Part shown: positions 40,925-50,672 of the stretch, one piece after another
How the letters are laid out: the number at the start of each line of letters is the position of its first letter
Position numbering within the stretch: position 1 is the stretch's first letter
NCBI GenBank assembly: GCA_965652415.1
Contig: CBFGVH010000008.1
Coordinates: 1 to 51,895, forward strand
Origin: BQJD01 sp965652415
Lineage (GTDB): Bacteria > Pseudomonadota > Gammaproteobacteria > Arenicellales > CAJQKF01
Length of the DNA: 51,895 nt
Reading direction: 5' to 3'
Notes under the pieces: generated by a model
Database searches by the model: none
What the model saw: the letters and a program-made list of their open reading frames with translations, nothing else
Told to the model about the DNA's origin: nothing
Made by a program: the position numbers and the translations under genes

Positions 40925-40962
40925 CGCGGGAGCGCCACACCGACCTCCGTGGCGCTCCCGCG
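40925..40962 (+). promoter_or_regulatory. 14-bp stem-loop between bufA and bufB
   Basis: Perfect 14-bp arms CGCGGGAGCGCCAC / GTGGCGCTCCCGCG with a 10-base loop, 17 bases after the bufA stop. No T-tract follows. It probably stabilises the short precursor message or partly stops transcription, so that precursor exceeds enzyme. Confidence 0.75.
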
Positions 40963-40998
40963 CCGAGCAGCCTGGCTGGCCGCCGCACCATAATCACG

Positions 40999-41847
40999 AT
41001 GAACGACTGCAGCAACGACGACACCGGGCTCGGCTTCGGGCTGGGCCTGCGCCCCGACCACTATCGCGAAATACTCGAAGGCGCACCGGCCGTCGACTGG
41101 TTCGAGGTCATCACCGAGAACTATCTCGTCCCCGGCGGCAAGCCGCTCGATTTCCTGTACCGGATTCGCGAGCGCTACCCGATGGTGATGCACGGCGTGT
41201 CCCTGTCGGTCGGCGGCTGCGAGCCCGTCGACCGCGATTACCTCGCCGGCATTGCCCATCTCGCCGACTCCCTCGACGTCCCCTGGTTCTCGGACCACCT
41301 GTGCTGGACCGGCACCGCCTCCGGCAACCTGCACGACCTGATGCCGCTGCCGTACAACGACGACGTGGTGCGCCACGTGGCGCGGCGCATCGCCGACGTG
41401 CAGGACTTCGTCGGTCGCCCGATGCTGATCGAGAACCTGTCGAGCTACGTGACCTACCGCGACTCGGTCATGTCCGAGTGGGAATTCCTTGGCGCGGTTG
41501 CGGCGGAGGCCGACTGCGGTATCCTGCTCGATATCAACAACGTCTACGTCAGCGCCTTCAACCACGATTTCGACCCGTTCGACTACGTCGACGCCGTCGA
41601 CCCCGCACGCGTGCGCCAGTTCCATCTCGCCGGCCACCTGAACGCCGGCGACTACATCGTCGACACCCACGATCACCCGGTGATCGACCCGGTCTGGTCG
41701 CTGTACGAACACGCGGTCAGGCGCTTCGGCCGGGTGGCGACCATGATCGAACGCGACGACCACATTCCACCGCTTGCCGACGTGATCGCCGAACTCGATC
41801 ACGCGCGCGCGCTGGCCGCACCGATACTGAAGGCCCGCGCGGCATGA
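40999..41847 (+). CDS. bufB: Multinuclear iron enzyme BufB (DUF692/MNIO)
   Basis: A 282-residue TIM-barrel enzyme of the DUF692 (MNIO) family, the iron-dependent oxidases that modify cysteines of RiPP precursors. Recognisable metal-ligand motifs are MHGVSLSVGG (about 56), WFSDHLCW (about 96), LIENLSSY (about 143), LLDINNVYVSAFNH (about 176), QFHLAGH (about 211) and MIERDDHIPP near 250. In bufferin systems BufB turns central cysteines of BufA into 5-thiooxazoles. The ATG at 40999 is close to the usual start (GLGFGLGLRPDHY follows). It ends in an ATGA overlap with bufC. Confidence 0.93.
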   Translation: MNDCSNDDTGLGFGLGLRPDHYREILEGAPAVDWFEVITENYLVPGGKPLDFLYRIRERYPMVMHGVSLSVGGCEPVDRDYLAGIAHLADSLDVPWFSDHLCWTGTASGNLHDLMPLPYNDDVVRHVARRIADVQDFVGRPMLIENLSSYVTYRDSVMSEWEFLGAVAAEADCGILLDINNVYVSAFNHDFDPFDYVDAVDPARVRQFHLAGHLNAGDYIVDTHDHPVIDPVWSLYEHAVRRFGRVATMIERDDHIPPLADVIAELDHARALAAPILKARAA

Positions 41848-42644
41848 TGAACCTGGCCGAGCTGCAGGCGCAGTTTCACGCGGCCGTCACCGGTACCGAT
41901 GAGTCGTTCCTGGGTCGCATCGATCCGGGAGGGCGCATCGGCCCGGGCCGTCGGCTGTCGATCTATGCCGAGGCCTACCGGCTGCGCCTCACCGAGGTGC
42001 TCGGCGACAACTATCCCGGCCTGCGGGCGCTGGCCGGTGCACCGGCCTTCGAAGGCATCGCTCGCGGCTACATCGAGGCGCACCCGTCCCGGTTCCGGTC
42101 GGTACGCTGGTACGGCGACCGGATGGCGGAATATCTCGAGTCGGCCGGGGACATCGAACGTCGGGAAGCGCTGGTCGACATGGCCCGCGCCGACTGGGCC
42201 GTGGGGCTGGCCTTCGACGCCGCCGACGCGCCCTGCGTCCGCGTCGAAGACATGGCCGCGTTCGCCCCCGAGCGCTGGGGCGGGCTCGGCTTCGTGCCGG
42301 TCCCCTCGCTGACCCGGCTCGACCTGCGCTTCAATACGCTGCCGGCGCGAGAGACGCTTCGCGACGGGGGCGTGGCGGACCTGCACGAAAGCGACCGGCC
42401 GCGGCCGTGGGTGGTATGGCGCCAGGGTCTTGACGTACGCTTCCGGAGCATGGAGGCTGACGAGGCATGGGCCCTCGACGCCGCGCGCAGCGGCAGCGAT
42501 TTTGCGGACCTGTGCGCGGGACTGGCCGCGCGATTGAACGAATCCAGCGCAGCATCCCGTGCCGCGGCGCTGCTCAAGGGCTGGCTGGTCGACGGCATGA
42601 TCGCGCGCATCGTCGACACCGGCAGCGGCGCCAACAATCCTTGA
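41844..42644 (+). CDS. bufC: BufC, RiPP partner protein (DUF2063 type)
   Basis: A 266-residue protein with the DUF2063 N-terminal helical domain (LAELQAQFHAAVTG; LSIYAEAYRLRLTEVLGDNYPGLRAL; YIEAHPSRFRSVRWYGDRMAEYL) and a C-terminal domain with a winged-helix-like arrangement. In MNIO clusters this partner binds the precursor peptide and presents it to the enzyme. The start overlaps the bufB stop (ATGATGA, so ATG at 41844 or 41847). A BufD (DoxX) gene, common in such clusters, is not present. msrP starts 14 bases after the stop. Confidence 0.9.
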   Translation: MMNLAELQAQFHAAVTGTDESFLGRIDPGGRIGPGRRLSIYAEAYRLRLTEVLGDNYPGLRALAGAPAFEGIARGYIEAHPSRFRSVRWYGDRMAEYLESAGDIERREALVDMARADWAVGLAFDAADAPCVRVEDMAAFAPERWGGLGFVPVPSLTRLDLRFNTLPARETLRDGGVADLHESDRPRPWVVWRQGLDVRFRSMEADEAWALDAARSGSDFADLCAGLAARLNESSAASRAAALLKGWLVDGMIARIVDTGSGANNP

Positions 42645-42658
42645 CGAGGTGATGCACC

Positions 42659-43618
<960 letters not shown>

Positions 43619-43633
43619 CCGACGACAAGTCCC

Positions 43634-44299
43634 ATGGTATCGCGCGGCGGCCGAATCGACCCGTTTTCCGACAACCGGATCACCACCATCAAGACGACGT
43701 TGTTCGTCCTGCTGTGTCTTCCCGCGGCCTGGATGATCTTCGACATCGTGGCCGGTAATCTCGTCGAACCCGTCGAGGAGCTGACCCACGCCACCGGCCA
43801 GTGGGCTCTGAGGATCCTGCTGCTGACGCTGGCGATCACGCCGCTTCGGCAGATCACCGGCTGGACCAGGCTGATCCGCCTGCGCCGCATGCTCGGATTG
43901 TTCAGCTTCTTCTACATGGTGGCGCACTTTTCCATCTACCTGGTTCTCGACCGGTTCTTCCACTGGCCCGAGATCGTCGTCGACCTCACCGAGCGACCGT
44001 ACATCATTGCCGGCTTCACCTGTCTGGTGCTGTGCATACCGCTCGCCTGCACGTCCACCGACGCGATGATGAGACGCCTCGGCGGCAGGAACTGGAAGCG
44101 CCTGCACAGGCTGGTGTATCCCGCCGCCATCGCGGCGGTGCTGCACTTCATCTGGCTGGTCAAGGCGGATATCACCGAGCCCGCCATCTACGCGCTGGTG
44201 CTCGCCGCACTGCTCGGGTGGCGGCTGCGCGCCTCGGGCGAGAAACGGCAGCGCCGGCGCCCCGACAGCCGTTCCACCCCGATCATGGGACAGGGCTGA
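43634..44299 (+). CDS. msrQ: MsrPQ haem-binding membrane subunit
   Basis: A 221-residue inner-membrane b-type cytochrome with about six membrane segments that passes electrons from the quinone pool or a flavin reductase to MsrP. Conserved features are TGQWALRILLLTLAITPLRQ, the His segments MLGLFSFFYMVAHF and WKRLHRLVYPAAIAAVLHFIW, and the CTSTDAMMRRLGGRNW loop. It is 15 bases after msrP. The C-terminus has a basic tail. Confidence 0.94.
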   Translation: MVSRGGRIDPFSDNRITTIKTTLFVLLCLPAAWMIFDIVAGNLVEPVEELTHATGQWALRILLLTLAITPLRQITGWTRLIRLRRMLGLFSFFYMVAHFSIYLVLDRFFHWPEIVVDLTERPYIIAGFTCLVLCIPLACTSTDAMMRRLGGRNWKRLHRLVYPAAIAAVLHFIWLVKADITEPAIYALVLAALLGWRLRASGEKRQRRRPDSRSTPIMGQG

Positions 44300-44310
44300 A
44301 CGGCACCTCC

Positions 44311-45072
44311 GTGGAGCAGGCACACTTAACCCGTTACAGCCGCCAGATCCGGCTGCCGCAGATCGGCGAGACCGGTCAGCAGGCCCTTGCCGACGCCCGC
44401 GTGCTGATCATCGGCATGGGTGGACTGGGCTCACCGACCGCCATGTACCTCGGCGCGGCCGGGATCGGCCACCTGGTGATCAGCGACTTCGACCGCGTCG
44501 ACGAGTCCAACCTGCAGCGGCAGATCATCCACGGCGAGGCCAGCATCGGCGAATCCAAGGCATCCTCGGCCAAGCACCGGCTGCTGTCGCTGAACCACCA
44601 CCTGCGCGTCGATGCCCTGGACTACGAACTCGACGGCGACGAGCTTGACGCAGAGGTGGCGCGGGCTGACGTGGTCGTCGACTGCACCGACAATTTCGCC
44701 AGCCGCTTCACCCTCAACCGGGCTTGTCTCGCCCGCGGCACACCCCTGGTGTCGGCCGCGGCCATCCGCTGGGAGGCCCAGGTCAGCACCTTCGTCCCGA
44801 GCAGCCCTGACAGTCCCTGCTACCGTTGCCTGTACCCGGACACCTCGGTGGAAGGCGCCACCTGCGCCGCCGAGGGCGTCATGGCGCCGCTGGTCGGCAT
44901 CGTCGGCAGCATCCAGGCCACCGAGACAATCAAGCTCATCGTCGGCTGCGGCGAACCCCTGCGCGGGCGCCTGCTCCTCGTCGACGCCCTGACCATGGAG
45001 TTCCAGGTCCTCGCCCTGAAGCGCAACCCGGACTGCCCGGATTGCGGAGTCCGGCGGGCGAGCGCGGGTTGA
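44311..45072 (+). CDS. moeB: Molybdopterin-synthase adenylyltransferase MoeB/ThiF-like
   Basis: A 253-residue E1-like enzyme that adenylates the C-terminus of a ubiquitin-like sulfur carrier (MoaD or ThiS). The nucleotide loop is VLIIGMGGLGSPTAMYLGAA (about 31-50), followed by D-R-V-D-E-S-N-L-Q-R-Q with the conserved Arg/Gln. Two zinc-binding Cys pairs are in CYRCLYP and CPDCG. No rhodanese domain. Start GTG at 44311 gives (M)EQAHLTRYSRQIRLPQIG, the normal MoeB start. It is 11 bases after msrQ; since MsrP needs molybdopterin, MoeB is a fitting neighbour. Confidence 0.9.
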   Translation: MEQAHLTRYSRQIRLPQIGETGQQALADARVLIIGMGGLGSPTAMYLGAAGIGHLVISDFDRVDESNLQRQIIHGEASIGESKASSAKHRLLSLNHHLRVDALDYELDGDELDAEVARADVVVDCTDNFASRFTLNRACLARGTPLVSAAAIRWEAQVSTFVPSSPDSPCYRCLYPDTSVEGATCAAEGVMAPLVGIVGSIQATETIKLIVGCGEPLRGRLLLVDALTMEFQVLALKRNPDCPDCGVRRASAG

Positions 45073-45099
45073 CACCTCCGCGCTGCCGAGGCCTGCCGG

Positions 45100-45115
45100 G
45101 TGCGCTTCGGCGCAC
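45100..45115 (+). terminator. UUCG-loop hairpin after moeB
   Basis: A GTGCGC-TTCG-GCGCAC hairpin (6 bp with the very stable TTCG loop) 27 bases after the moeB stop. There is no T-run, so it is a weak or Rho-assisted terminator at best, or an mRNA end. Confidence 0.35.
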
Positions 45116-45194
45116 GCGTGCCACGTGCAACTCCGCGCGGCCCCTGATCGCACCTTGACAGTCGCCGGCGCCTCGTGGCACCAATATCGGCACG

Positions 45195-45623
45195 ATGCGG
45201 AACAACCCCAAGTCTCTCGTCTGCTGGCGCTGCGGCGTTCACCTCGCCGACATCGTGCTGCCCGTCCAGCGCACGGCGCTGTGCCCGCAATGCCGCACGG
45301 ACCTGCACGTGTGCCGCATGTGTCGACACTACGACACCCGCTACACCAGCGACTGCGCCCACCAACTTGCCGACAAGGTGCAGGACAAGGATCGCGTCAA
45401 CCACTGCAGTCACTTCCGTGTCCGGCACCGGGCCTACGACGCCGGCGAGGACCGTGTCGTCGAGTTGAGCCGCGCCCGCCTCGAGTCGTTGTTCGCAGGT
45501 GCCGGCGAAGCGGCCGGCGACGAGTCCGAGGTCACCCGCGCGGCGGCGAGCCAGATCCGCAAGAACGAGGCGCGGCGCGCGCTCGACGACCTCTTCGGCG
45601 ACGGTTCGGACAAGGGCGAGTAA
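45195..45623 (+). CDS. Zinc-ribbon protein of unknown function
   Basis: A 142-residue protein with a cysteine-rich N-terminal half: C-W-R-C (10-13), C-P-Q-C (30-33), C-R-M-C (40-43), then single Cys at about 54 and 71. This could bind one or two zinc ions, as rubredoxin-like or zinc-ribbon domains do. The C-terminal half is charged and helical (ARLESLFAGAGEAAG; RRALDDLFGDGSD). I do not recognise a named family with certainty. It is 122 bases after moeB; the kinase gene on the other strand ends 34 bases later. Confidence 0.75.
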   Translation: MRNNPKSLVCWRCGVHLADIVLPVQRTALCPQCRTDLHVCRMCRHYDTRYTSDCAHQLADKVQDKDRVNHCSHFRVRHRAYDAGEDRVVELSRARLESLFAGAGEAAGDESEVTRAAASQIRKNEARRALDDLFGDGSDKGE

Positions 45624-45656
45624 CGGCCGCGCCCATCGCCCGCGGCAACGACGAGG

Positions 45657-48600
45657 TCAGCCGGTGCGGCGGGCGTCGAGCAGTTCGCGCACCTTGGCCA
45701 GCAGGTCGTGATGGTCAAGCGGCTTGGAGAACACCGCGTCGACGCCAAGCTCCTCCGGACCCCTGCCCGTTACACGGTCGCTGAATCCGGATATGAGGAT
45801 GACCGGCAGGCCGGGCCGCGCGGCCTTGAGCCGGTAAGCCAGCTCGATGCCGGATATGCTCGGCATGGTCTGGTCGGTGATGACGAGATCGCAGGTGTCG
45901 GGCTCGTTTGCGACAAGATCGAGCGCATCGAAGCCGTCCGCGACGGCAGTCACGTCCATGCCGCGCGTCTGGAGCAGTTCGCGTACGAACTCACGCACCG
46001 GCGCCTCGTCATCGACGACGAGCACGCGCCCTGAAAGCGGCTCGCGCCGGCGTTTGTCCGGGCGGTCGACGCGGTCGGAATTCCCCCGGGTCGCCGCCAC
46101 CGGCGGCAGCAGGATGGCGAATCGCGCACCGCCTGCGGGCCGGTTGGCGACCAGTATATGGCCGCTGTGCTCGTGCACGATGCCGTGGGTCGTCGACAAC
46201 CCCATTCCACTGCCCTGGCCGACTTCCTTGGTGGTAAAGAACGGCTGGAACATCGAATCCATCACCTCGGGGCGGATTCCCGATCCGGTGTCGGCCACCG
46301 ACAGCTCGACGAACTCGCCCGTTATGTCCTGCCGGCACGAGGCGCAGACAGCGTCGTCGCAATGGCGAGCGGCGATGCCGATCTCGATCTCGCCCCACCC
46401 CGGCATGGCGTCGCGGGCGTTGATGCACAGGTTCATCAGCACCTGCTCGAACTGTATCGGGTCTATCATCACCAGCGGCGCGGTTTCCTCGGCCTCGATC
46501 CTGAACGTGATCGACGAGGGAAACGAGGAGCGGAACAGGTCGATGGATTCACGGACCGCGCGCGGCACGGACGTCGGCTTCGGCTCCCCGCGCCGGCCCC
46601 GGCTGAACGTTAGCATCTGGCGAATGAGGTCGCGGGCCCGCTTGCCGGACGCGCGTACCTGCTGCATGTACTTCTCCAGGCGCTCGTCGGGCACGTCTTC
46701 CAGGCGCTCCAGCGCCATGGTGGTGTAGCCGAGGATGCTCGTCAGCATGTTGTTGAAATCATGGGCGATACCGCCGGTGAGATGGCCGATGGCCTCCATC
46801 TTCTGCGCCTGGCGCAGCTGCTGTTCCAGGCGCTCGCGATCGGCCTCGGCGCCGACCCGGTCCGAGATGTCGCGCAGGTAGCCGACGAAGATGTCGCCGT
46901 CCGGTCCCTTGACCGCGGTGATGGCCAGCTCGGCGGGAAACTCGCTGCCGTCGGCACGCATCGCGGTCACCTCCCGGCGCCTGCCGAGAAAGGAGCCACG
47001 CCCCGTCTTTCGATAGCGGGCCATGTCCCGCTCGTGCCTGCGCCGTGAAGCGGCCGGTATCAGGGTCTCGACGAGATCGCGGCCAATCACCGCCTCGCGC
47101 GAATGGCCGAAACAGCGCTCGGCGGCAGGGTTGAACTCGATGATGCGGCCTTCGGCATCCATGATGATGATGCAGTCCAGGGCCGACTCCACCGTGGCCC
47201 TGAGCCGGTCCTCGCTCTTCTTCAGCGCCGCCTCGCGCTGCTTGCGATCGGTGATGTCGCGCTTGATGGCCAGCACGTGCGGCCGGCCCTGGTAACGCAT
47301 GCCGAGCAGGTGCGCCTCGAACTCGAGAATACGCCCGTCGCGGGTCACCTCCCGCGTCTCCTCGATCTCGGGCCTGTCGGGACGCTCGGGGCGGAAGAAC
47401 CAGCCGCTCCTGAGCCGTTCCAGGAACCGGTCGATCACCGGCCAGGCGCTGGGATGAAATCGAACGTGGGGATCGAGCGACAGCAGTTCCTCGCGGCTGT
47501 AGCCGAACATCTGCTCCATGGCCGGATTGACGTCGACCATTCGTCCGGTGTCGTCGTACAGGATCATGCCGTCGGCGGAGGCATTGAAGATCGCCCGGTA
47601 CTGCTCCTCGCTGGCGCGCAGGCGCTCCTCGCGCTGCTTGCGCTCGGTGATTTCGCGGAAGAACACCAGCATGTGCGCCCGACCCTGGTAGTCCATCGGC
47701 ACGCCGTCGACCTCGACCTCGATCGCGCTGCCGTCGCGGCGCTGGTTGAGCGCCTCGAAATGGAACTCCTCGCCCGCCTTCACCCGCTCGACAAATGCGT
47801 CGAACTCGTCGCGCTGGTCCGGGTGCACGACCTCGCGCGGGTCCAGGGACAGCAATTCCTCGCGCGAGTAACCGTACATGGCGGTGATCGCGGGATTGAC
47901 GTCGACCAGTCGGCCGCGCGCGTCCCACAGCGTGACACCGTCCACGGAGGCGTTGAAGATCGCCCGGTACTGCTCCTCGCTGGCGCGCAGGCGCTCCTCG
48001 GCTTCATGGCGCTCGGTAACGTCCCGGCAATGGACCAGGACCCGTTCCTTGCCGGCCAGCACGGCACGGCTGATCACCACCTCGTCGTAACGCGCGCGGC
48101 CCTCGCCGTCCAGGCGGCAGGTCTCGAGTCGCACCTTCTCACCGCCACGCGCACGGGCAATGAGCCGATCGGCTTCCTCGCGCGAGATGGGCGGCTCGGT
48201 GAAGCTGAGCGAGCAGAAATCGGTGCGCTTCATCTCCTCGAGGGTGAGGCCGTAGGTCTCACAGGCGCGGGGGTTGGCATCGAGGATGGCGCGGGTGTCG
48301 GGTTCGTGAACCAGGATCGCCTCTTCGGCATTCTCGAAGATCTCGCGGTAGTTGGCCTCGGAAACACGCAGTTCCTGCTCGGCGCGCTGGCGTTCGAGCT
48401 CCGCGGCCGCTCGGGTCGAGTAGATCCTGAGAGTCGCCTCGATCAACGGGCGGTTGGCCAAGGGCCGGCTGTGTGCGATGCCGATCAGGCCGATCGGCCG
48501 CGCATCGGAATCGTAGAGGGGGTAGGCCGCATAGCTTTCCAGTCCCTGGTCGATCATCAGGCGGTCGCTCGGGAATCGCTGCGGCAGGTCCCGCGGGACG

Positions 48601-49250
48601 AACTCGAAGCTCTTGACGAACACGTTCTCGCAGGGTGTGCCGGACAGGGTGTAGTGAAAATCGTGGAACATCCTGCCGCGCGTGGCGCCGGCTACGATTG
48701 TCGAACGCGTCGGATCCTGCCGGTCCAGGCGCGAGACGAAGGCGAAATCCACCCGCAGCGTGGTCGCGAGGTAACGCACGAGCTGGTCGAACACCTCCGA
48801 GCGCATCGCCCCCGACACCGCGAGCGCCGCGTTGCGCAGCGCCTCCTCGGTGCGCCGGCGGGCGGTGATGTCGGTGGAGATGCTGACCAGCGCCTTCACC
48901 GCGCCATGATGGTCGACGAGGGGCAACAGCGCGGTGTGATAGACGCGGCGAACGTCCCCGGCCACGAATTCCTCGACGTACTCTGCATAGCGGCGGCTCG
49001 AAAGCGCCTGCTGGTCGTGGTAGTAGACCAGGTTCGCCATGTCGGCGGGCAGCACGTCGAACACGGTGCGGCCTACGGGATCGGTGCCGACCGCCGCGAA
49101 GAGCCGGGCAAGGCGACGGCTCACGCGCACGAAGCGCCCGTTGACGTCGCGCAGGGCGACGATCAGGGTGGAGCGCGCGAACAACTGGTCGAAGAAAGAA
49201 TCGACGACCACGTCCGCGCCCGGATCGACCAGGGACCCCCGAAACGCCAT
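45657..49250 (-). CDS. Hybrid sensor histidine kinase, five PAS domains, GAF and receiver
   Basis: A 1197-residue soluble hybrid kinase. Order: PAS (about 16-130), GAF-like (145-290), PAS (310-425), PAS (430-550), PAS (555-680), PAS (690-810), HisKA with phosphorylated His830 (GGIAHDFNN), HATPase (NARDAMPG, DTGSGI, GSGMGLS) and receiver with Asp1126 (VITDQTMP). No membrane segment is seen, so it senses a cytoplasmic signal; PAS ligands cannot be told. The third and fourth PAS domains start with nearly the same sequence (RLRASEEQYRAIFNAS), a clear recent duplication. ATG 49250 has GAGGAGT about 6 bases upstream. No output regulator is adjacent in an operon. Confidence 0.93.
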   Translation of the reverse strand: MAFRGSLVDPGADVVVDSFFDQLFARSTLIVALRDVNGRFVRVSRRLARLFAAVGTDPVGRTVFDVLPADMANLVYYHDQQALSSRRYAEYVEEFVAGDVRRVYHTALLPLVDHHGAVKALVSISTDITARRRTEEALRNAALAVSGAMRSEVFDQLVRYLATTLRVDFAFVSRLDRQDPTRSTIVAGATRGRMFHDFHYTLSGTPCENVFVKSFEFVPRDLPQRFPSDRLMIDQGLESYAAYPLYDSDARPIGLIGIAHSRPLANRPLIEATLRIYSTRAAAELERQRAEQELRVSEANYREIFENAEEAILVHEPDTRAILDANPRACETYGLTLEEMKRTDFCSLSFTEPPISREEADRLIARARGGEKVRLETCRLDGEGRARYDEVVISRAVLAGKERVLVHCRDVTERHEAEERLRASEEQYRAIFNASVDGVTLWDARGRLVDVNPAITAMYGYSREELLSLDPREVVHPDQRDEFDAFVERVKAGEEFHFEALNQRRDGSAIEVEVDGVPMDYQGRAHMLVFFREITERKQREERLRASEEQYRAIFNASADGMILYDDTGRMVDVNPAMEQMFGYSREELLSLDPHVRFHPSAWPVIDRFLERLRSGWFFRPERPDRPEIEETREVTRDGRILEFEAHLLGMRYQGRPHVLAIKRDITDRKQREAALKKSEDRLRATVESALDCIIIMDAEGRIIEFNPAAERCFGHSREAVIGRDLVETLIPAASRRRHERDMARYRKTGRGSFLGRRREVTAMRADGSEFPAELAITAVKGPDGDIFVGYLRDISDRVGAEADRERLEQQLRQAQKMEAIGHLTGGIAHDFNNMLTSILGYTTMALERLEDVPDERLEKYMQQVRASGKRARDLIRQMLTFSRGRRGEPKPTSVPRAVRESIDLFRSSFPSSITFRIEAEETAPLVMIDPIQFEQVLMNLCINARDAMPGWGEIEIGIAARHCDDAVCASCRQDITGEFVELSVADTGSGIRPEVMDSMFQPFFTTKEVGQGSGMGLSTTHGIVHEHSGHILVANRPAGGARFAILLPPVAATRGNSDRVDRPDKRRREPLSGRVLVVDDEAPVREFVRELLQTRGMDVTAVADGFDALDLVANEPDTCDLVITDQTMPSISGIELAYRLKAARPGLPVILISGFSDRVTGRGPEELGVDAVFSKPLDHHDLLAKVRELLDARRTG

Positions 49251-49365
49251 GGACGACTCCTCAACTCGTAACGACTGGATTTTGCCTCCGAGATTAGCAC
49301 GCGCTACAGGGAGCGACGGCCGCGGATACAGAACTGAAACAATCGAAACAGGACAGAAAACCGCG

Positions 49366-49385
49366 GCGTCCGGCGATCCGGACGC
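49366..49385. promoter_or_regulatory. Inverted repeat in kinase/DUF1127 divergent region
   Basis: Perfect 8-bp arms GCGTCCGG / CCGGACGC around CGAT, midway between the divergent kinase and DUF1127 genes. It may be an operator; no clear promoter is associated. The rest of this gap (49251-49518) shows no other feature. Confidence 0.35.
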
Positions 49386-49518
49386 GATACCAGCCGACAA
49401 CAAACTCGCGGGCCCCGGAAATCCTCGGGAAAACAGGCGGCGCTAGATTGCCGCATCGAAAGGGAGGCAGCGGTTGCGCCGTCCCGACCGGGAATCACAG
49501 CAACGAGGATTTTCCAGC

Positions 49519-49791
49519 ATGTCCATCATCACGCAAGGGGCCATCGGCGCCCCGATCGAACTCACCGGTGTCGCGCGCGCCCGCCGGGCCATTGCCCGAG
49601 TGATGTCGCTCGCCAGCCGCACCGCCAGGTACCGCGCTACGCGTCGGGAACTGGCTCGCCTGGACCCGCACCTGCTGCGAGACATCGGCCTGTCGAGGAC
49701 CGATCTGGCCGCCGAGCCGGGAACGATCATCGCCGCCCGCCGCGAGCGGCTTGCCGAGGTCGCCCGCTCGGTGCGGGGGTTCGAGCGATGA
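49519..49791 (+). CDS. DUF1127 (YjiS-like) small protein
   Basis: A 90-residue basic protein with the DUF1127 core RRELARLDPHLLRDIGLSRTD (about residues 49-69). It belongs to the same family as the gene at 5143-5415 but is otherwise different. The ATG at 49519 has GAGG 10 bases upstream. Its stop overlaps the next start in ATGA, so it is coupled to the alpha/beta hydrolase. Role unknown. Confidence 0.85.
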   Translation: MSIITQGAIGAPIELTGVARARRAIARVMSLASRTARYRATRRELARLDPHLLRDIGLSRTDLAAEPGTIIAARRERLAEVARSVRGFER

Positions 49792-50672
49792 AATCCACTG
49801 TCCATGGTGCCGACGTACTGTGCCTGCACAGCAGCGCGAGCTCCGGGCGCCAGTGGTCCGCTCTCGCCGAGAACCTGGAGCCCGAGAGCCGCGTGCGAAC
49901 GCCGGACCTGCTGGGCTATGGCGGCAACCCCGCCTGGCCGGCGAACCGGTCGATTACGCTGGCTGAAGAAGCGGCGCACCTCGCACCGCTGATCGTCCAC
50001 GCGCCGCGGCCGGTTCACCTTGTCGGCCACTCCTACGGTGCGGCAGTGGCCACCCGGCTGGCGCTTGATCACCCGGACCGCGTCGCCTCGCTGGCGCTCT
50101 TTGAACCGACCCTGTTCTCGGTGGTGGCAGCTCGGCCCGAGCGTCCCGCCGGCATCGAGGACGTGGTCCGTGTGGCCGAGCGGCTGGCGGCACAGCTTGC
50201 GTCCGGGGACCAGCTGGCCGGCGCCGAAACATTCGTGAGCTACTGGGGCGGCGCCGACGCCTGGGCGCGGCTGGATGACGAGCAGCGAGCTCGCCTGGCC
50301 CGCCGAGTGCACAAGGCGCCCTCGGACTTCGATGCGCTGTTCAATGCCGGGATCGGCCCGGATGACCTGGCGAGACTGCAAATGCCGGTGCTGTGCCTGG
50401 GCGGCAGCGCCAGTCCGCTAGCGGCGCGCAGCGTCGCGCGCACCTACGCGACCTCCATTGCCGGCATCCGGACCTTCGACCTGCCGGGACTGGGGCACAT
50501 GGGGCCGATGACGCACCCCGAGACGATCAACTCGCTGGTGGTCGCTTTCCTGGCGCGCCACACCCGGGCCCCGGCGCTGGCCGCGCGCGGGCGCGATGCG
50601 CTGCGCAGGCGGCCGGTCGTGGCACCGCGATTTTCCCTGCTGGCAAATTCTCAACCGAGGGCCTTGTCATGA
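49788..50672 (+). CDS. Alpha/beta hydrolase
   Basis: A 294-residue alpha/beta-hydrolase-fold protein. It begins with a very short N-terminus, the oxyanion part LCLHSSASSGRQW (11-23), the nucleophile elbow G-H-S82-Y-G-A and the His motif GLGHMGPMTHPE (about 238). A cap domain lies at about 130-195. After the hydrolase core comes an Arg/Ala-rich tail of about 30 residues. Substrate unknown. It is joined by ATGA overlaps to the DUF1127 gene upstream and to a 59-residue ORF downstream. Confidence 0.9.
   Translation: MKSTVHGADVLCLHSSASSGRQWSALAENLEPESRVRTPDLLGYGGNPAWPANRSITLAEEAAHLAPLIVHAPRPVHLVGHSYGAAVATRLALDHPDRVASLALFEPTLFSVVAARPERPAGIEDVVRVAERLAAQLASGDQLAGAETFVSYWGGADAWARLDDEQRARLARRVHKAPSDFDALFNAGIGPDDLARLQMPVLCLGGSASPLAARSVARTYATSIAGIRTFDLPGLGHMGPMTHPETINSLVVAFLARHTRAPALAARGRDALRRRPVVAPRFSLLANSQPRALS

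Noticed and set aside
45155..45160. TTGACA as promoter of the zinc-ribbon gene
   Set aside because: No acceptable -10 lies 16-18 bases downstream; the nearest TA-rich match is too far.
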